A stretch of DNA of 64,000 nucleotides from Dolosigranulum savutiense (GTDB taxonomy: Bacteria > Bacillota > Bacilli > Lactobacillales > Carnobacteriaceae_A), in the NCBI RefSeq assembly GCF_039830095.1, contig NZ_CP142435.1:1612001-1676000 (forward strand), read 5' to 3'. A program made the translations under genes and the position numbers. Below, piece by piece: positions 26,860-37,146 of the stretch. Within the stretch, counting starts at the first letter, position 1; the number at the start of each line of letters is the position of its first letter. The notes under the pieces are model-generated. The model did not search any database. It worked only from the letters and a program-made list of their open reading frames with translations, and was not told the DNA's origin.

Positions 26860-26898
26860 AATACACATCTCCTTTTCTAAATAAATAGTGTATAATTT

Positions 26899-26927
26899 AT
26901 TATAAAGTTATTAACAATAAATGTCAA
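26899..26927 (-). promoter_or_regulatory. Consensus sigma-A promoter of the GlsB/YeaQ gene
   Basis: On the minus strand TTGACA (26922-26927), exactly 17 bp, TATAAT (26899-26904): a perfect vegetative promoter. Confidence 0.9.
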
Positions 26928-26963
26928 TTTTAAGCTTTGGACGGGTTCTTATTCTACTAGATG

Positions 26964-28133
26964 TTAGTCTTCTGTTAGGGTGAGTAGTTGGTTACGTAAG
27001 TTGTTTTCCATAGCGTTTAGTTCAGTTTCAATAGCTTGACGTTTTTGGCGACCTTCTTGCTGAATTTGTAAGGTTTCTTCTAGAGTTTCGATCAAGTTAG
27101 CTTGAGTATGTTGTAAGGTTTCAATATCGACAATACCGCGTTCATTTTCGCGTGCGGTTTCGATGCTGGATTGTTTCAATAACTCAGAGTTTTTCTTCAG
27201 CATGTCATTCGTTGTTTCAGATACTTGTCGTTGAGCAGTGCTGGCTTCTTTTTGGCGCAGTAATGTCAATGCAATAACCACTTGATTTTTCCATAACGGA
27301 ATGGCGGTGTTGATGGATGTTTGGATTTTTTCAGCTAATTCCTGGTTCGTATTTTGGATGAGTCGAATTTGTGGTGCTTGTTGAATCGTTAGTTGTCGTG
27401 CAATTTTTAAATCATGGACACGTTTTTCTAGACGACTTTGGAATTGATGCAGGTCATTGACTTCTTGGACAAGCATTTGATTATCGCTTTGTTGAGCTTG
27501 TTCAGTTAAGGAAGGAATGACATCTTCTTGCAATTCTTCCAAGCGTAGTTCGCCCGCAGCAATATAAATATTTAAGGCATCATAGAATTCTAAGTTTTGA
27601 TCGTATAAATCAGCCAACATTTGATTGTTTTCGAGTAAGGCATCTTTTTCGACGGCTAATTTACCGGCAATTTTGTCCACCTGGGCACCAATTTTTTGGT
27701 ATTTTGCGGTAGTTTCATAGATTGATCGGTTAATTTTGCCAAATATTTTTTTGAAGATATTAGCATCTTCGGCTTTTAGTTCATCAGGGTCAGCGGATTG
27801 TAGTTGATACATGAGATCATTTAAGGTTTCGCCGATGTGTCCTGTTTCTTGCGTTTGAACATGTTTTAGAACCGCATGGGAGAACTCACCAATTTTTTCT
27901 TGAGCCGCTGCGCCGTAATGCATAACCGATTCATAATCTGTATTGGTTAATTTTTGGGCAATTTCTTGTGCATGGTGTTGATTATCTTTTGATAAGTTAT
28001 CATAAGTTTTTTTAGAGAGTACTGGAGAGTTATCTTGTTTAGCGGGTGTCTTTGTGGTATCAGTAGGTTCTTTCGTGCTAAATGGATTAGCGATTAAATC
28101 ATTTAAATGTGTTGATGAATGTTGTTTAGTCAT
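26964..28133 (-). CDS. TelA-like toxic anion resistance family protein
   Basis: 389 residues, highly helical and cytoplasmic. Conserved TelA features include LAVEKDALLENNQMLADLYDQN, YIAAGELRLEEL and the stretch AIPLWKNQVVIALTLLRQKEASTAQRQVSETTNDMLKKN. The family name comes from plasmid tellurite resistance, but most chromosomal members have no proven function and are linked to envelope stress. It follows an xpaC-like gene with a 23-base gap, as in Bacillus (xpaC-yaaN). The ATG at 28133 has AAAGGA eight bases upstream. Confidence 0.87.
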   Translation of the reverse strand: MTKQHSSTHLNDLIANPFSTKEPTDTTKTPAKQDNSPVLSKKTYDNLSKDNQHHAQEIAQKLTNTDYESVMHYGAAAQEKIGEFSHAVLKHVQTQETGHIGETLNDLMYQLQSADPDELKAEDANIFKKIFGKINRSIYETTAKYQKIGAQVDKIAGKLAVEKDALLENNQMLADLYDQNLEFYDALNIYIAAGELRLEELQEDVIPSLTEQAQQSDNQMLVQEVNDLHQFQSRLEKRVHDLKIARQLTIQQAPQIRLIQNTNQELAEKIQTSINTAIPLWKNQVVIALTLLRQKEASTAQRQVSETTNDMLKKNSELLKQSSIETARENERGIVDIETLQHTQANLIETLEETLQIQQEGRQKRQAIETELNAMENNLRNQLLTLTED

Positions 28134-28156
28134 TCTCATCGTCCTTTCGTCAATAA

Positions 28157-28891
28157 TTAAAATAAATTAGAGGGGTTATCTAAGGCATCTTCGGTTAATT
28201 CAATCGTCGTTGTTAAATGACTGACATTGCCTTGGTGGAATGTTTCATATTCATCATTTATTTTTTGGCAAATCATGTCGATTGTTTCAGCTGATTTGTG
28301 TAAAATATCCAAGGTCGCTTTACTTTTTGGTTTATGTGCGTCAACTTTGATATATTTTTGGGTGAGATCATCTAAAGCCGGTAAGTGAACATACAAGAAC
28401 TGATCAACTTCATGTAGTCGTTCGGGTTGTGTTGTTATATCTTGGAAGAAAGCTTTCAAAGTAGTTATTGTTCGGTTGCGTTTTTCGATTGCTTGTAGTT
28501 TTGAGGCTTTTTCCATGGTGGTGTCAATGTGTTGAATCATTTCTTTTGTTGTTTGCATGGTATGACGGAAGAAGGCCATATCTTCTTTCGTTAAGCCTTT
28601 TGCTTGATAAAAAGCTTGCTTCTCAGTGGTCAGTGGGGGCATTTTTTCAGCTGTTTTTGGGGAGTCTTTTCGGCGATAAATATAAATAGTACCGGCAATA
28701 ATCATTCCCACTAAGATGACTATAATTACGCCCATCGTCTTTATAATGTCGGCTGAATAAAGGGGGTGATAGTAACCAAACTCCCCCAATGTGTCCTCTA
28801 CTACGTCCTCTACTATTGCGATAATCACCATAACGATCATAAAGATACCAATCAAGCGAGCAAATTTATTATTAAAAAATCGGTTCATCAT
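28157..28891 (-). CDS. XpaC-like membrane protein
   Basis: 244 residues. Two membrane segments (~10-28 and ~50-70) are followed by a helical cytoplasmic domain with LTKEDMAFFRHTMQTTKEMIQHI and KYIKVDAHKPKSKATLDILHKSAETID, resembling the XpaC family (named for 5-bromo-4-chloroindolyl phosphate hydrolysis, a doubtful activity). It is paired with the telA-like gene, and the two probably act together at the membrane. The start is ATG 28891 or 28888, after AGGAGG. Confidence 0.75.
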   Translation of the reverse strand: MMNRFFNNKFARLIGIFMIVMVIIAIVEDVVEDTLGEFGYYHPLYSADIIKTMGVIIVILVGMIIAGTIYIYRRKDSPKTAEKMPPLTTEKQAFYQAKGLTKEDMAFFRHTMQTTKEMIQHIDTTMEKASKLQAIEKRNRTITTLKAFFQDITTQPERLHEVDQFLYVHLPALDDLTQKYIKVDAHKPKSKATLDILHKSAETIDMICQKINDEYETFHQGNVSHLTTTIELTEDALDNPSNLF

Positions 28892-29015
28892 TGTTCCTCC
28901 TAGATAGTCTTTGACCTTATTATAGCATAGGTATCCGTGCGAACCTATAGGACTTAGGAATGATTTATGCAATTGCGTCACGTCTATGGTATGATAAGAA
29001 AAAAAGGAGCGATGA

Positions 29016-29579
29016 TTGGTGAACTTTGAGGAGAAAACAATTGAAGAAACATCTATTTATAAAGGAAATATTACTGAATATGTGGTAAAAACAGTTGAAT
29101 TACCGGATGGCAGACGAGCGACGCGAGAAATTGTGCTACATGATGATGCTTCAGCGGTTATAGCCTTCGTTGATGGGAAGTTGCTTTGTGTGGAGCAGTT
29201 CCGAAAACCTTTGGAACGAACAAGTATAGAAATTCCGGCGGGGTTAATTGATAAGGGCGAAACCCCTCTGGAGGCGGCCCAACGTGAATTAGAAGAAGAG
29301 ACGACTTATCAGGCCAAAAACTGGTCGGAAGTGACAAGTTTTTATAATACACCGGGTTTTTGTAATGAAAAATTGACGATTTTTGAAGCGAGTGAGCTCT
29401 CGGCGGTGGACAATCCCTTGGCGCAAGATGATGATGAGAACTTACGGGTGATGACCTTAACGTTTGAGGAAGCGTGGGAACTAATGGAGTCAGGCAGAAT
29501 TTGTGATTCGAAGACGGTATTTGCTTTATTTTATTGGAAAATGAAACAGTTAGAGACAAAGGGGACTCATCATGGCTAA
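29016..29579 (+). CDS. nudF: NUDIX hydrolase, ADP-ribose pyrophosphatase type
   Basis: 187 residues. The Nudix box is GLIDKGETPLEAAQRELEEET (first Gly near residue 77), and SFYNTPGFCNEKLTIFEA downstream is typical of ADP-ribose pyrophosphatases. It hydrolyses ADP-ribose to AMP and ribose-5-P. The start is TTG 29016 or the adjacent GTG 29019, both behind AAAAGGAG. It overlaps the next gene by 8 bases. Confidence 0.9.
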   Translation: MVNFEEKTIEETSIYKGNITEYVVKTVELPDGRRATREIVLHDDASAVIAFVDGKLLCVEQFRKPLERTSIEIPAGLIDKGETPLEAAQRELEEETTYQAKNWSEVTSFYNTPGFCNEKLTIFEASELSAVDNPLAQDDDENLRVMTLTFEEAWELMESGRICDSKTVFALFYWKMKQLETKGTHHG

Positions 29580-29766
29580 AAAAAGTTTGTTAGAGCGGTG
29601 GCGTGATTGGCGGGAAGAACGGCGCTTGGCGAAGAAAGGTCAGACGAATAAGAGCCGTTATGAAGAAAAGGAACGCTATCGAGCAGTCGAAAAACGGCTA
29701 ACGTTAGCGATTATTGCTGTCTTTATTGCATTAGTTATTGTGTTGTTATTTACATTTTATATTTAG
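29572..29766 (+). CDS. Small single-pass membrane protein, function unknown
   Basis: 64 residues. A strongly basic N-terminal half (RWRDWREERRLAKKGQ ... YEEKERYRAVEKR) precedes one membrane helix (TLAIIAVFIALVIVLLFTFYI), so the N-terminus is probably cytoplasmic. It starts inside nudF and lies 11 bases before mtnN, clearly part of their operon. I do not recognise a named family. Confidence 0.7.
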   Translation: MAKKSLLERWRDWREERRLAKKGQTNKSRYEEKERYRAVEKRLTLAIIAVFIALVIVLLFTFYI

Positions 29767-29777
29767 GAGTGAGCGCA

Positions 29778-30467
29778 TTGAAATTAGGCATTATTGCTGC
29801 GATGGAACCAGAAGTTAGAAGTTTAGTTGAGAGTTTAGAAAATCAGCGAACCCAGGAAGTAGCGAACCAACTTATCTATGAAGGAATAATTGCTGGAAAA
29901 GAAGTGGTGTTAATTCAGTCGGGAATTGGCAAAGTGAATGCTACGATTGCAACCACTTTATTAATTGAAAGACTAGGGGTTACTCACGTTATTAATACAG
30001 GATCAGCGGGTGGAATTGGCACTCATTTAACCGTTGGAGATTTGGTTGTTTCCACACAATTGGCTTATCATGATGCGGATGCACGAGCATTTGATTATGC
30101 TTATGGTCAAGTACCGGGTATGCCACTTTATTATCCAGCTGATAACTTATTACAAACAAAAGTAAAACAAGCAGCCGAAGCATTAAGCTGGTCAGCTCAG
30201 GAGGGAGAAATTTTGTCGGGGGATTCATTTATTTCTAGTCAGGAGCGGCGTCAAGCGATAATCAGTCATTTTCCAGAAGCATTAGCCGTGGAAATGGAAG
30301 GAGCCGCGATCGCCCAATGTTGTTGGCAATTTGATGTGCCATTCGTTGTTATTCGTGCGATTAGTGATCTAGGGGATGAAGAGGCGTCTATTTCATTTGA
30401 TGAATTTATTGAAATAGTCGGGAAAAAATCAGCTGAGTTAGTCCGTGAAGTGATTAAGCAGGTATAA
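29778..30467 (+). CDS. mtnN: 5'-methylthioadenosine/S-adenosylhomocysteine nucleosidase
   Basis: 229 residues. Motifs: GIIAAMEPEV at the start with catalytic Glu, NTGSAGGI, the ALAVEMEGAAIAQCC ribose-binding stretch and AISDLGDEEAS with catalytic Asp. It recycles methylthioadenosine and S-adenosylhomocysteine and supplies the autoinducer-2 branch if luxS is present. The TTG at 29778 is chosen: AGGAG (29765-29769) is eight bases upstream, while the GTG at 29769 overlaps it. Confidence 0.94.
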   Translation: MKLGIIAAMEPEVRSLVESLENQRTQEVANQLIYEGIIAGKEVVLIQSGIGKVNATIATTLLIERLGVTHVINTGSAGGIGTHLTVGDLVVSTQLAYHDADARAFDYAYGQVPGMPLYYPADNLLQTKVKQAAEALSWSAQEGEILSGDSFISSQERRQAIISHFPEALAVEMEGAAIAQCCWQFDVPFVVIRAISDLGDEEASISFDEFIEIVGKKSAELVREVIKQV

Positions 30468-30518
30468 TCTAATAAATTATGCTATAATGAGAAAATGTAA
30501 CAAAAAAGTAGTAAATGA

Positions 30519-31892
<1,374 letters not shown>

Positions 31893-31925
31893 ACAGCGCA
31901 CTATTTTAGTGAACATATGTTTTGT

Positions 31926-31983
31926 GAGGAAGTAAGAGTGACGGCTTGATCGATAACTTTTACTTCCTCTTCGTTACATATAA
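31926..31983 (+). terminator. Hairpin after gdhA, probable terminator
   Basis: GAGGAAGTAA (31926-31935) / TTACTTCCTC (31970-31979), a perfect 10-bp stem with a 34-nt loop; the tail TTCG is poor, so efficiency is uncertain. Confidence 0.5.
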
Positions 31984-32012
31984 AGACTGGCACAGACTCA
32001 TTGTTTGGATTG

Positions 32013-32042
32013 TTGATATTAATTGATGTTAAGTGGTATAAT
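32013..32042 (+). promoter_or_regulatory. Promoter of gshAB
   Basis: TTGATA (32013-32018), 18 bp, TATAAT (32037-32042), 52 bases before the chosen start codon. Confidence 0.65.
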
Positions 32043-32094
32043 GAGTTGGAGTTTCAGAAAAGGAATGACTGGGGAAATTAAGGTGGGAAAAGAT

Positions 32095-34386
32095 ATGAAG
32101 ATGCAAGCATTAATTACACAGAATAATTTAGGACGAGAATTTCAGCGGTGTTGTTTAGGTATTGAACGGGAGTCTCTCCGGGTACAGGAAGATGCTACAT
32201 TAGCACTTACGAAGGTTCCTTCCTCAATTGGACCGCGAGCAAGTCATCCTTATTTATTGACGGACTTTAGTGAGTCACAGCCCGAATTTGTTACGCCGCC
32301 GAGTTGTAGTTGTTTAGACCGGACATTTGATTGGTTAGCGGCGCTTCATGATGTGTATATCCAAGCAATGAATACTGATGAATATTTGTGGCCATTTAGT
32401 ATGCCGTGCTTATTACCGGATGAAGCAGATATTCCAATTATTGATGTGCCAGAGCAAGGAGAGATTGCGTATCGTGAATATTTAGCTAAGCATTATGGCA
32501 AGAAACTTCAAATGATTAGTGGGATTCACTTTAATTTTTCCTTTTCTGAGCAGTTTATTACAAGATTGTTTGAAGAACAGACTGAGTATAGTGAGTTGAT
32601 TTCTTTTAAGAATGCACTTTATCTGAAATTAACGCGTAATTTTTTGCGATATCATTGGCTAATAACCTATGTGTACGGTGCCTCACCTGTGGCAGATGAG
32701 TCTTTTTATTCAGGGGAAAAGCATGGGAAGACACCACCGGAACAGTATGTTAGAAGCTTACGTAATAGCTCATATGGCTACAATAATTTTTCTGATGTGC
32801 GAGTGCCGTTAACGTCGGTATCTGAGTATAGCACGGTCATTCAGCAGCTGGTTAAAGATAAAAAAATTAGTGAAGAGCGTGAATATTATGGCAATGCTCG
32901 TCTGAAGGGACACGGCAAATATACAAAAGATCTCATGGAACAGGGCATTAAATATGTCGAGTTCCGTTCAATTGATGTGAATCCATTCGATCAGTTCGGC
33001 TTATCGCGTGAACAAGCTGAATTTTTCCGTCTGTTTTTTATGATGCTTGTATGGCTTGATGAGGATGCATCTGAAGCAGACATTGAACGTGGGATGACAA
33101 TGAATGAACAGGTTGCTTCAGAGCATCCTTTTGCAGTAACTACCTATCAGGCTGAAGGCTTACGTTTATTGGAAAAGATGATAGAAGTCGCTGAATTTGT
33201 TGAAGCTAACGATAAAGCACAAGCTGAGATTGCATTTGTTCAATCAGCTTTAATGGACCCGACTAAAACGTATGCTGCCCAAATAGTACATGAAATAGAA
33301 AAAAGTTCGTATATAGAATTTGGTCAATTACTGGCTCAGAAGTATAAAGGGTTATCCACAGCGGAACCTTATCGTCTACGTGGGTTTGATGATTTGGAAA
33401 TGTCAACTCAGTTACTCATGAGTGATGCGATTGAACGAGGAATCCAGGTTGAGTTTATTGATCGACAGGATCAACTATTGAAATTATCGGTAGCTGATCA
33501 TATCGAATATGTGCGAAATGGTAATATGACTCGGCTTGACTCAACAATCAGTCATTTCTTAATGTCAAACAAGACAGCGACTAAACGTATTTTGGCCCAA
33601 GCTGGTTTTAAGGTTCCAGGTGGTGCTGAGTATCGAAGTCTCACAGAAGCTATGGCAAATTACCCACGATTTGCTGACAAGCCAACTGTTATCAAGCCTA
33701 AATCAACTAATTACGGTGTCGGGATTTCAATTTTTAAACAAGGAATGTCAGAGAGTTCTTATAAGGAAGCATTAGAAATTGCTTTAGCAGAAGATGAGAC
33801 GGTTTTAATTGAAGATTATATTGCGGGTACGGAATATCGGTTTCTTGTTATCGGTGGAGTTTGTCGGGCGGTATTGTTACGGCAACCAGCTAATGTAATA
33901 GGGGATGGGAAACGAACGGTTGCCGAGTTAATAGCAGCTAAAAATCAAGATCCATTACGTGGCGAGGAACATCGCGCCCCCCTTACAAAAATTGAGTGTG
34001 GTCAAATTGAACGCATGGTACTGAAAGAACAAGGCTTAACCTTTGAAAGCGTACCGGAGAAGGGTCAACGTGTCTTGTTGCGAGAAAATACAAACATCTC
34101 AACGGGTGGAGATTCGATTGATATGACAGATGCTGTCGATCCATCCTATAAACGAATGGCTGAAGCAATGGCTCGAACAATTGATGTTCAGATAACAGGT
34201 ATTGACTTAATTATTCCGGATATTCACAAGCCTTCAACTGTCAATCAGCCCGGTTATACGTTGATTGAGATGAATTATAACCCAGCCATGAATATGCACA
34301 CCTATGTATACGAAGGAGAAGGAAGACGAGTAACTCAAGATGTGTTGAACTTGTTATTCCCGGAATTACCCGAGCGCAGTAACTAA
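32095..34386 (+). CDS. gshAB: Bifunctional glutamate-cysteine ligase / glutathione synthetase
   Basis: 763 residues, the length of GshF/GshAB fusions. N-terminal ligase part (~1-480): LGIERESLRVQ, YLLTDFSESQPEFVTPP, GIHFNFSF and KYVEFRSIDVNPF. C-terminal ATP-grasp part (~500-760): KPTVIKPKSTNYGVGISIF, EDYIAGTEYRFLVIGG, RENTNISTGGDSIDMTD and GYTLIEMNYNPAMNMHTYVYEG. It makes glutathione from Glu, Cys and Gly. The ATG at 32095 has AAGGTGG eight bases upstream. It is followed closely by the sulfur-transfer genes. Confidence 0.95.
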   Translation: MKMQALITQNNLGREFQRCCLGIERESLRVQEDATLALTKVPSSIGPRASHPYLLTDFSESQPEFVTPPSCSCLDRTFDWLAALHDVYIQAMNTDEYLWPFSMPCLLPDEADIPIIDVPEQGEIAYREYLAKHYGKKLQMISGIHFNFSFSEQFITRLFEEQTEYSELISFKNALYLKLTRNFLRYHWLITYVYGASPVADESFYSGEKHGKTPPEQYVRSLRNSSYGYNNFSDVRVPLTSVSEYSTVIQQLVKDKKISEEREYYGNARLKGHGKYTKDLMEQGIKYVEFRSIDVNPFDQFGLSREQAEFFRLFFMMLVWLDEDASEADIERGMTMNEQVASEHPFAVTTYQAEGLRLLEKMIEVAEFVEANDKAQAEIAFVQSALMDPTKTYAAQIVHEIEKSSYIEFGQLLAQKYKGLSTAEPYRLRGFDDLEMSTQLLMSDAIERGIQVEFIDRQDQLLKLSVADHIEYVRNGNMTRLDSTISHFLMSNKTATKRILAQAGFKVPGGAEYRSLTEAMANYPRFADKPTVIKPKSTNYGVGISIFKQGMSESSYKEALEIALAEDETVLIEDYIAGTEYRFLVIGGVCRAVLLRQPANVIGDGKRTVAELIAAKNQDPLRGEEHRAPLTKIECGQIERMVLKEQGLTFESVPEKGQRVLLRENTNISTGGDSIDMTDAVDPSYKRMAEAMARTIDVQITGIDLIIPDIHKPSTVNQPGYTLIEMNYNPAMNMHTYVYEGEGRRVTQDVLNLLFPELPERSN

Positions 34387-34403
34387 TGTAGAAAGGTGAT
34401 CAT

Positions 34404-35546
34404 GTGGAGCGAATTTATTTAGATTATGCAGCAACAGCCCCAATGTCTCAAGATACTATAGAGGCTTATTCTAAAGGGATGCAGCAATATTTTGGTAATG
34501 CGTCGAGCATTTATACAAGCGGGCGCGATGCTCAGTATGAATTAATGCAAGTGCGAAGTGTATTGGCTAAGAGCATTGGAGCTGAACAGGATGATATTAT
34601 TTTCACAAGTGGTGGAACAGAGAGTGATAATACAGCCATCTTGAAAGTAGCAGAATCATATAAAGCAAATGGTCGTCATATTATCACAACAGCTGTGGAG
34701 CATAAAGCCGTGTTGGAGCCCATGCAATATTTGGAACAACAAGGGTTTACGGTCACTTATTTACCTGTTAATGAGTATGGCCATGTAACAGCTGAGCAGG
34801 TAGCGAAGGCCTTGACTGATGAGACCATTCTTGTTTCGATTATGTATGGAAACAATGAAACGGGTGCTATCAATCCAATTGAAGCTATTGGGCAAATCTT
34901 GGCAGAGCATCAAGCAATTTTTCATACCGATGCTGTTCAAGCATACGGCACACAAACGTTAGATGTTAATCAGCTAGGAGTCGATCTACTATCTGTCTCA
35001 GCCCACAAAATTGGTGGACCGAAAGGAATGGGATTTTTATATGCACGCCCTCATTTAAAAGGAATTCGCTTGTTGTTAGGTGGGAATCAAGAATTAAAGC
35101 GACGCGCTGGCACCCAAAATGTACCGGGAGCTATCGCTTTTAAACAAGCCGTCTTAGCTCATGCACCGGTAAAACAATCTAAGCAGTATCGTAAATTAAT
35201 GGCCTATTTTTTAGAGCAGTTAAATGAGAATGGTGTCTCTTTTTCAATTAATGGGGTGAGCGACATTCAGCAATCATTACCTCATATTTGTAACTTACAT
35301 TTTCCAGGAATTCTTGCCGAAAAATTATTAATTCAACTGGATTTAATAGGGGTAGAAGTCGCTGCCGGGAGTGCCTGTACAGCAGGTAACACGGACCCAA
35401 GCCATGTTTTGATAGCTATGTTTGGCGAAAATAGTCCACAAGTAACAGAGAGTTTGCGCTTTAGTATCGGTGCGCAGACAACGATAACACAACTTGAACA
35501 AGTTGCGGTAAAAGTGAAGCAAGCGATTGAAAAGTTGCGAAAGTAA
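34404..35546 (+). CDS. Cysteine desulfurase (IscS/YrvO type)
   Basis: 380 residues, class V aminotransferase fold. YLDYAATAP at the start, TSGGTESDNTAI, catalytic His in TAVEHKAVLE, PLP-lysine in SVSAHKIGGPKGMGF and the flexible Cys loop GSACTAGNTDPSHVL. Upstream of mnmA it probably supplies sulfur for tRNA 2-thiouridine, as YrvO does in Bacillus. The start is GTG 34404 after AAAGGTGA; an ATG two bases earlier is out of frame. Confidence 0.93.
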   Translation: MERIYLDYAATAPMSQDTIEAYSKGMQQYFGNASSIYTSGRDAQYELMQVRSVLAKSIGAEQDDIIFTSGGTESDNTAILKVAESYKANGRHIITTAVEHKAVLEPMQYLEQQGFTVTYLPVNEYGHVTAEQVAKALTDETILVSIMYGNNETGAINPIEAIGQILAEHQAIFHTDAVQAYGTQTLDVNQLGVDLLSVSAHKIGGPKGMGFLYARPHLKGIRLLLGGNQELKRRAGTQNVPGAIAFKQAVLAHAPVKQSKQYRKLMAYFLEQLNENGVSFSINGVSDIQQSLPHICNLHFPGILAEKLLIQLDLIGVEVAAGSACTAGNTDPSHVLIAMFGENSPQVTESLRFSIGAQTTITQLEQVAVKVKQAIEKLRK

Positions 35547-35563
35547 ATACAGGAGTGATAACG

Positions 35564-35908
35564 ATGCGATCCAATCAATCAGGTCTATTAGGAAGTACAG
35601 TGAAGTATGCGGTCAGCGACAAGGCTAAGCGCTATACCATGTTGGATAACTTTTTTGAACAAACACCACGAGGTAATTTTCAATATGAGCGGGTGTTATC
35701 TCCACGTGGACATGATCAGTCAGCCCCTAAATTAAAAATTTCTGTGAGTAAAGATTTTTCAGAATTAACGATTAATGCGGTTACCCAGAGTGGTCTGCGA
35801 AAGATTGATTTATATAAAAAAGATGATCGACAAGAAGCGCGTGAGTTCGCTGAATATGTACTTGATGATTTAGTAGAACAAGGTGTATTAGTAAAAGTAG
35901 AGGCTTAA
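35564..35908 (+). CDS. DUF1831 family protein
   Basis: 114 residues of mixed alpha/beta type: SVKYAVSDKAKRYTMLDNFFEQTPRGNFQYERVL, KLKISVSKDFSELTINAVTQSGL, REFAEYVLDDLVEQGVLV. It resembles DUF1831, a small Lactobacillales family that sits between cysteine desulfurase and mnmA. Function unknown; position suggests an accessory to sulfur relay or tRNA thiolation. The ATG at 35564 has AGGAG eight bases upstream. Confidence 0.7.
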   Translation: MRSNQSGLLGSTVKYAVSDKAKRYTMLDNFFEQTPRGNFQYERVLSPRGHDQSAPKLKISVSKDFSELTINAVTQSGLRKIDLYKKDDRQEAREFAEYVLDDLVEQGVLVKVEA

Positions 35909-35961
35909 CAAATTAATGTTAAGCACTGAGAGGTAGAGTTGTAGGACCAGTAAAAGGATGA

Positions 35962-37092
<1,131 letters not shown>

Positions 37093-37096
37093 ATAG

Positions 37097-37132
37097 AAAA
37101 GAGTGTCCAATTTTTAGTTGGACACTCTTTTT
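37097..37132. terminator. Bidirectional terminator after mnmA
   Basis: AAAAGAGTGTCCAA / TTGGACACTCTTTT 14-bp perfect stem with a 7-nt loop; serves mnmA and the convergent lipoprotein gene. Confidence 0.93.
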
Positions 37133-37146
37133 AAATACATTCTTAA

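Noticed and set aside
28927-28948. ATAGGT / ACCTAT repeat between xpaC and nudF
   Set aside because: Six base pairs only, near promoters on both strands; not distinguishable from chance.
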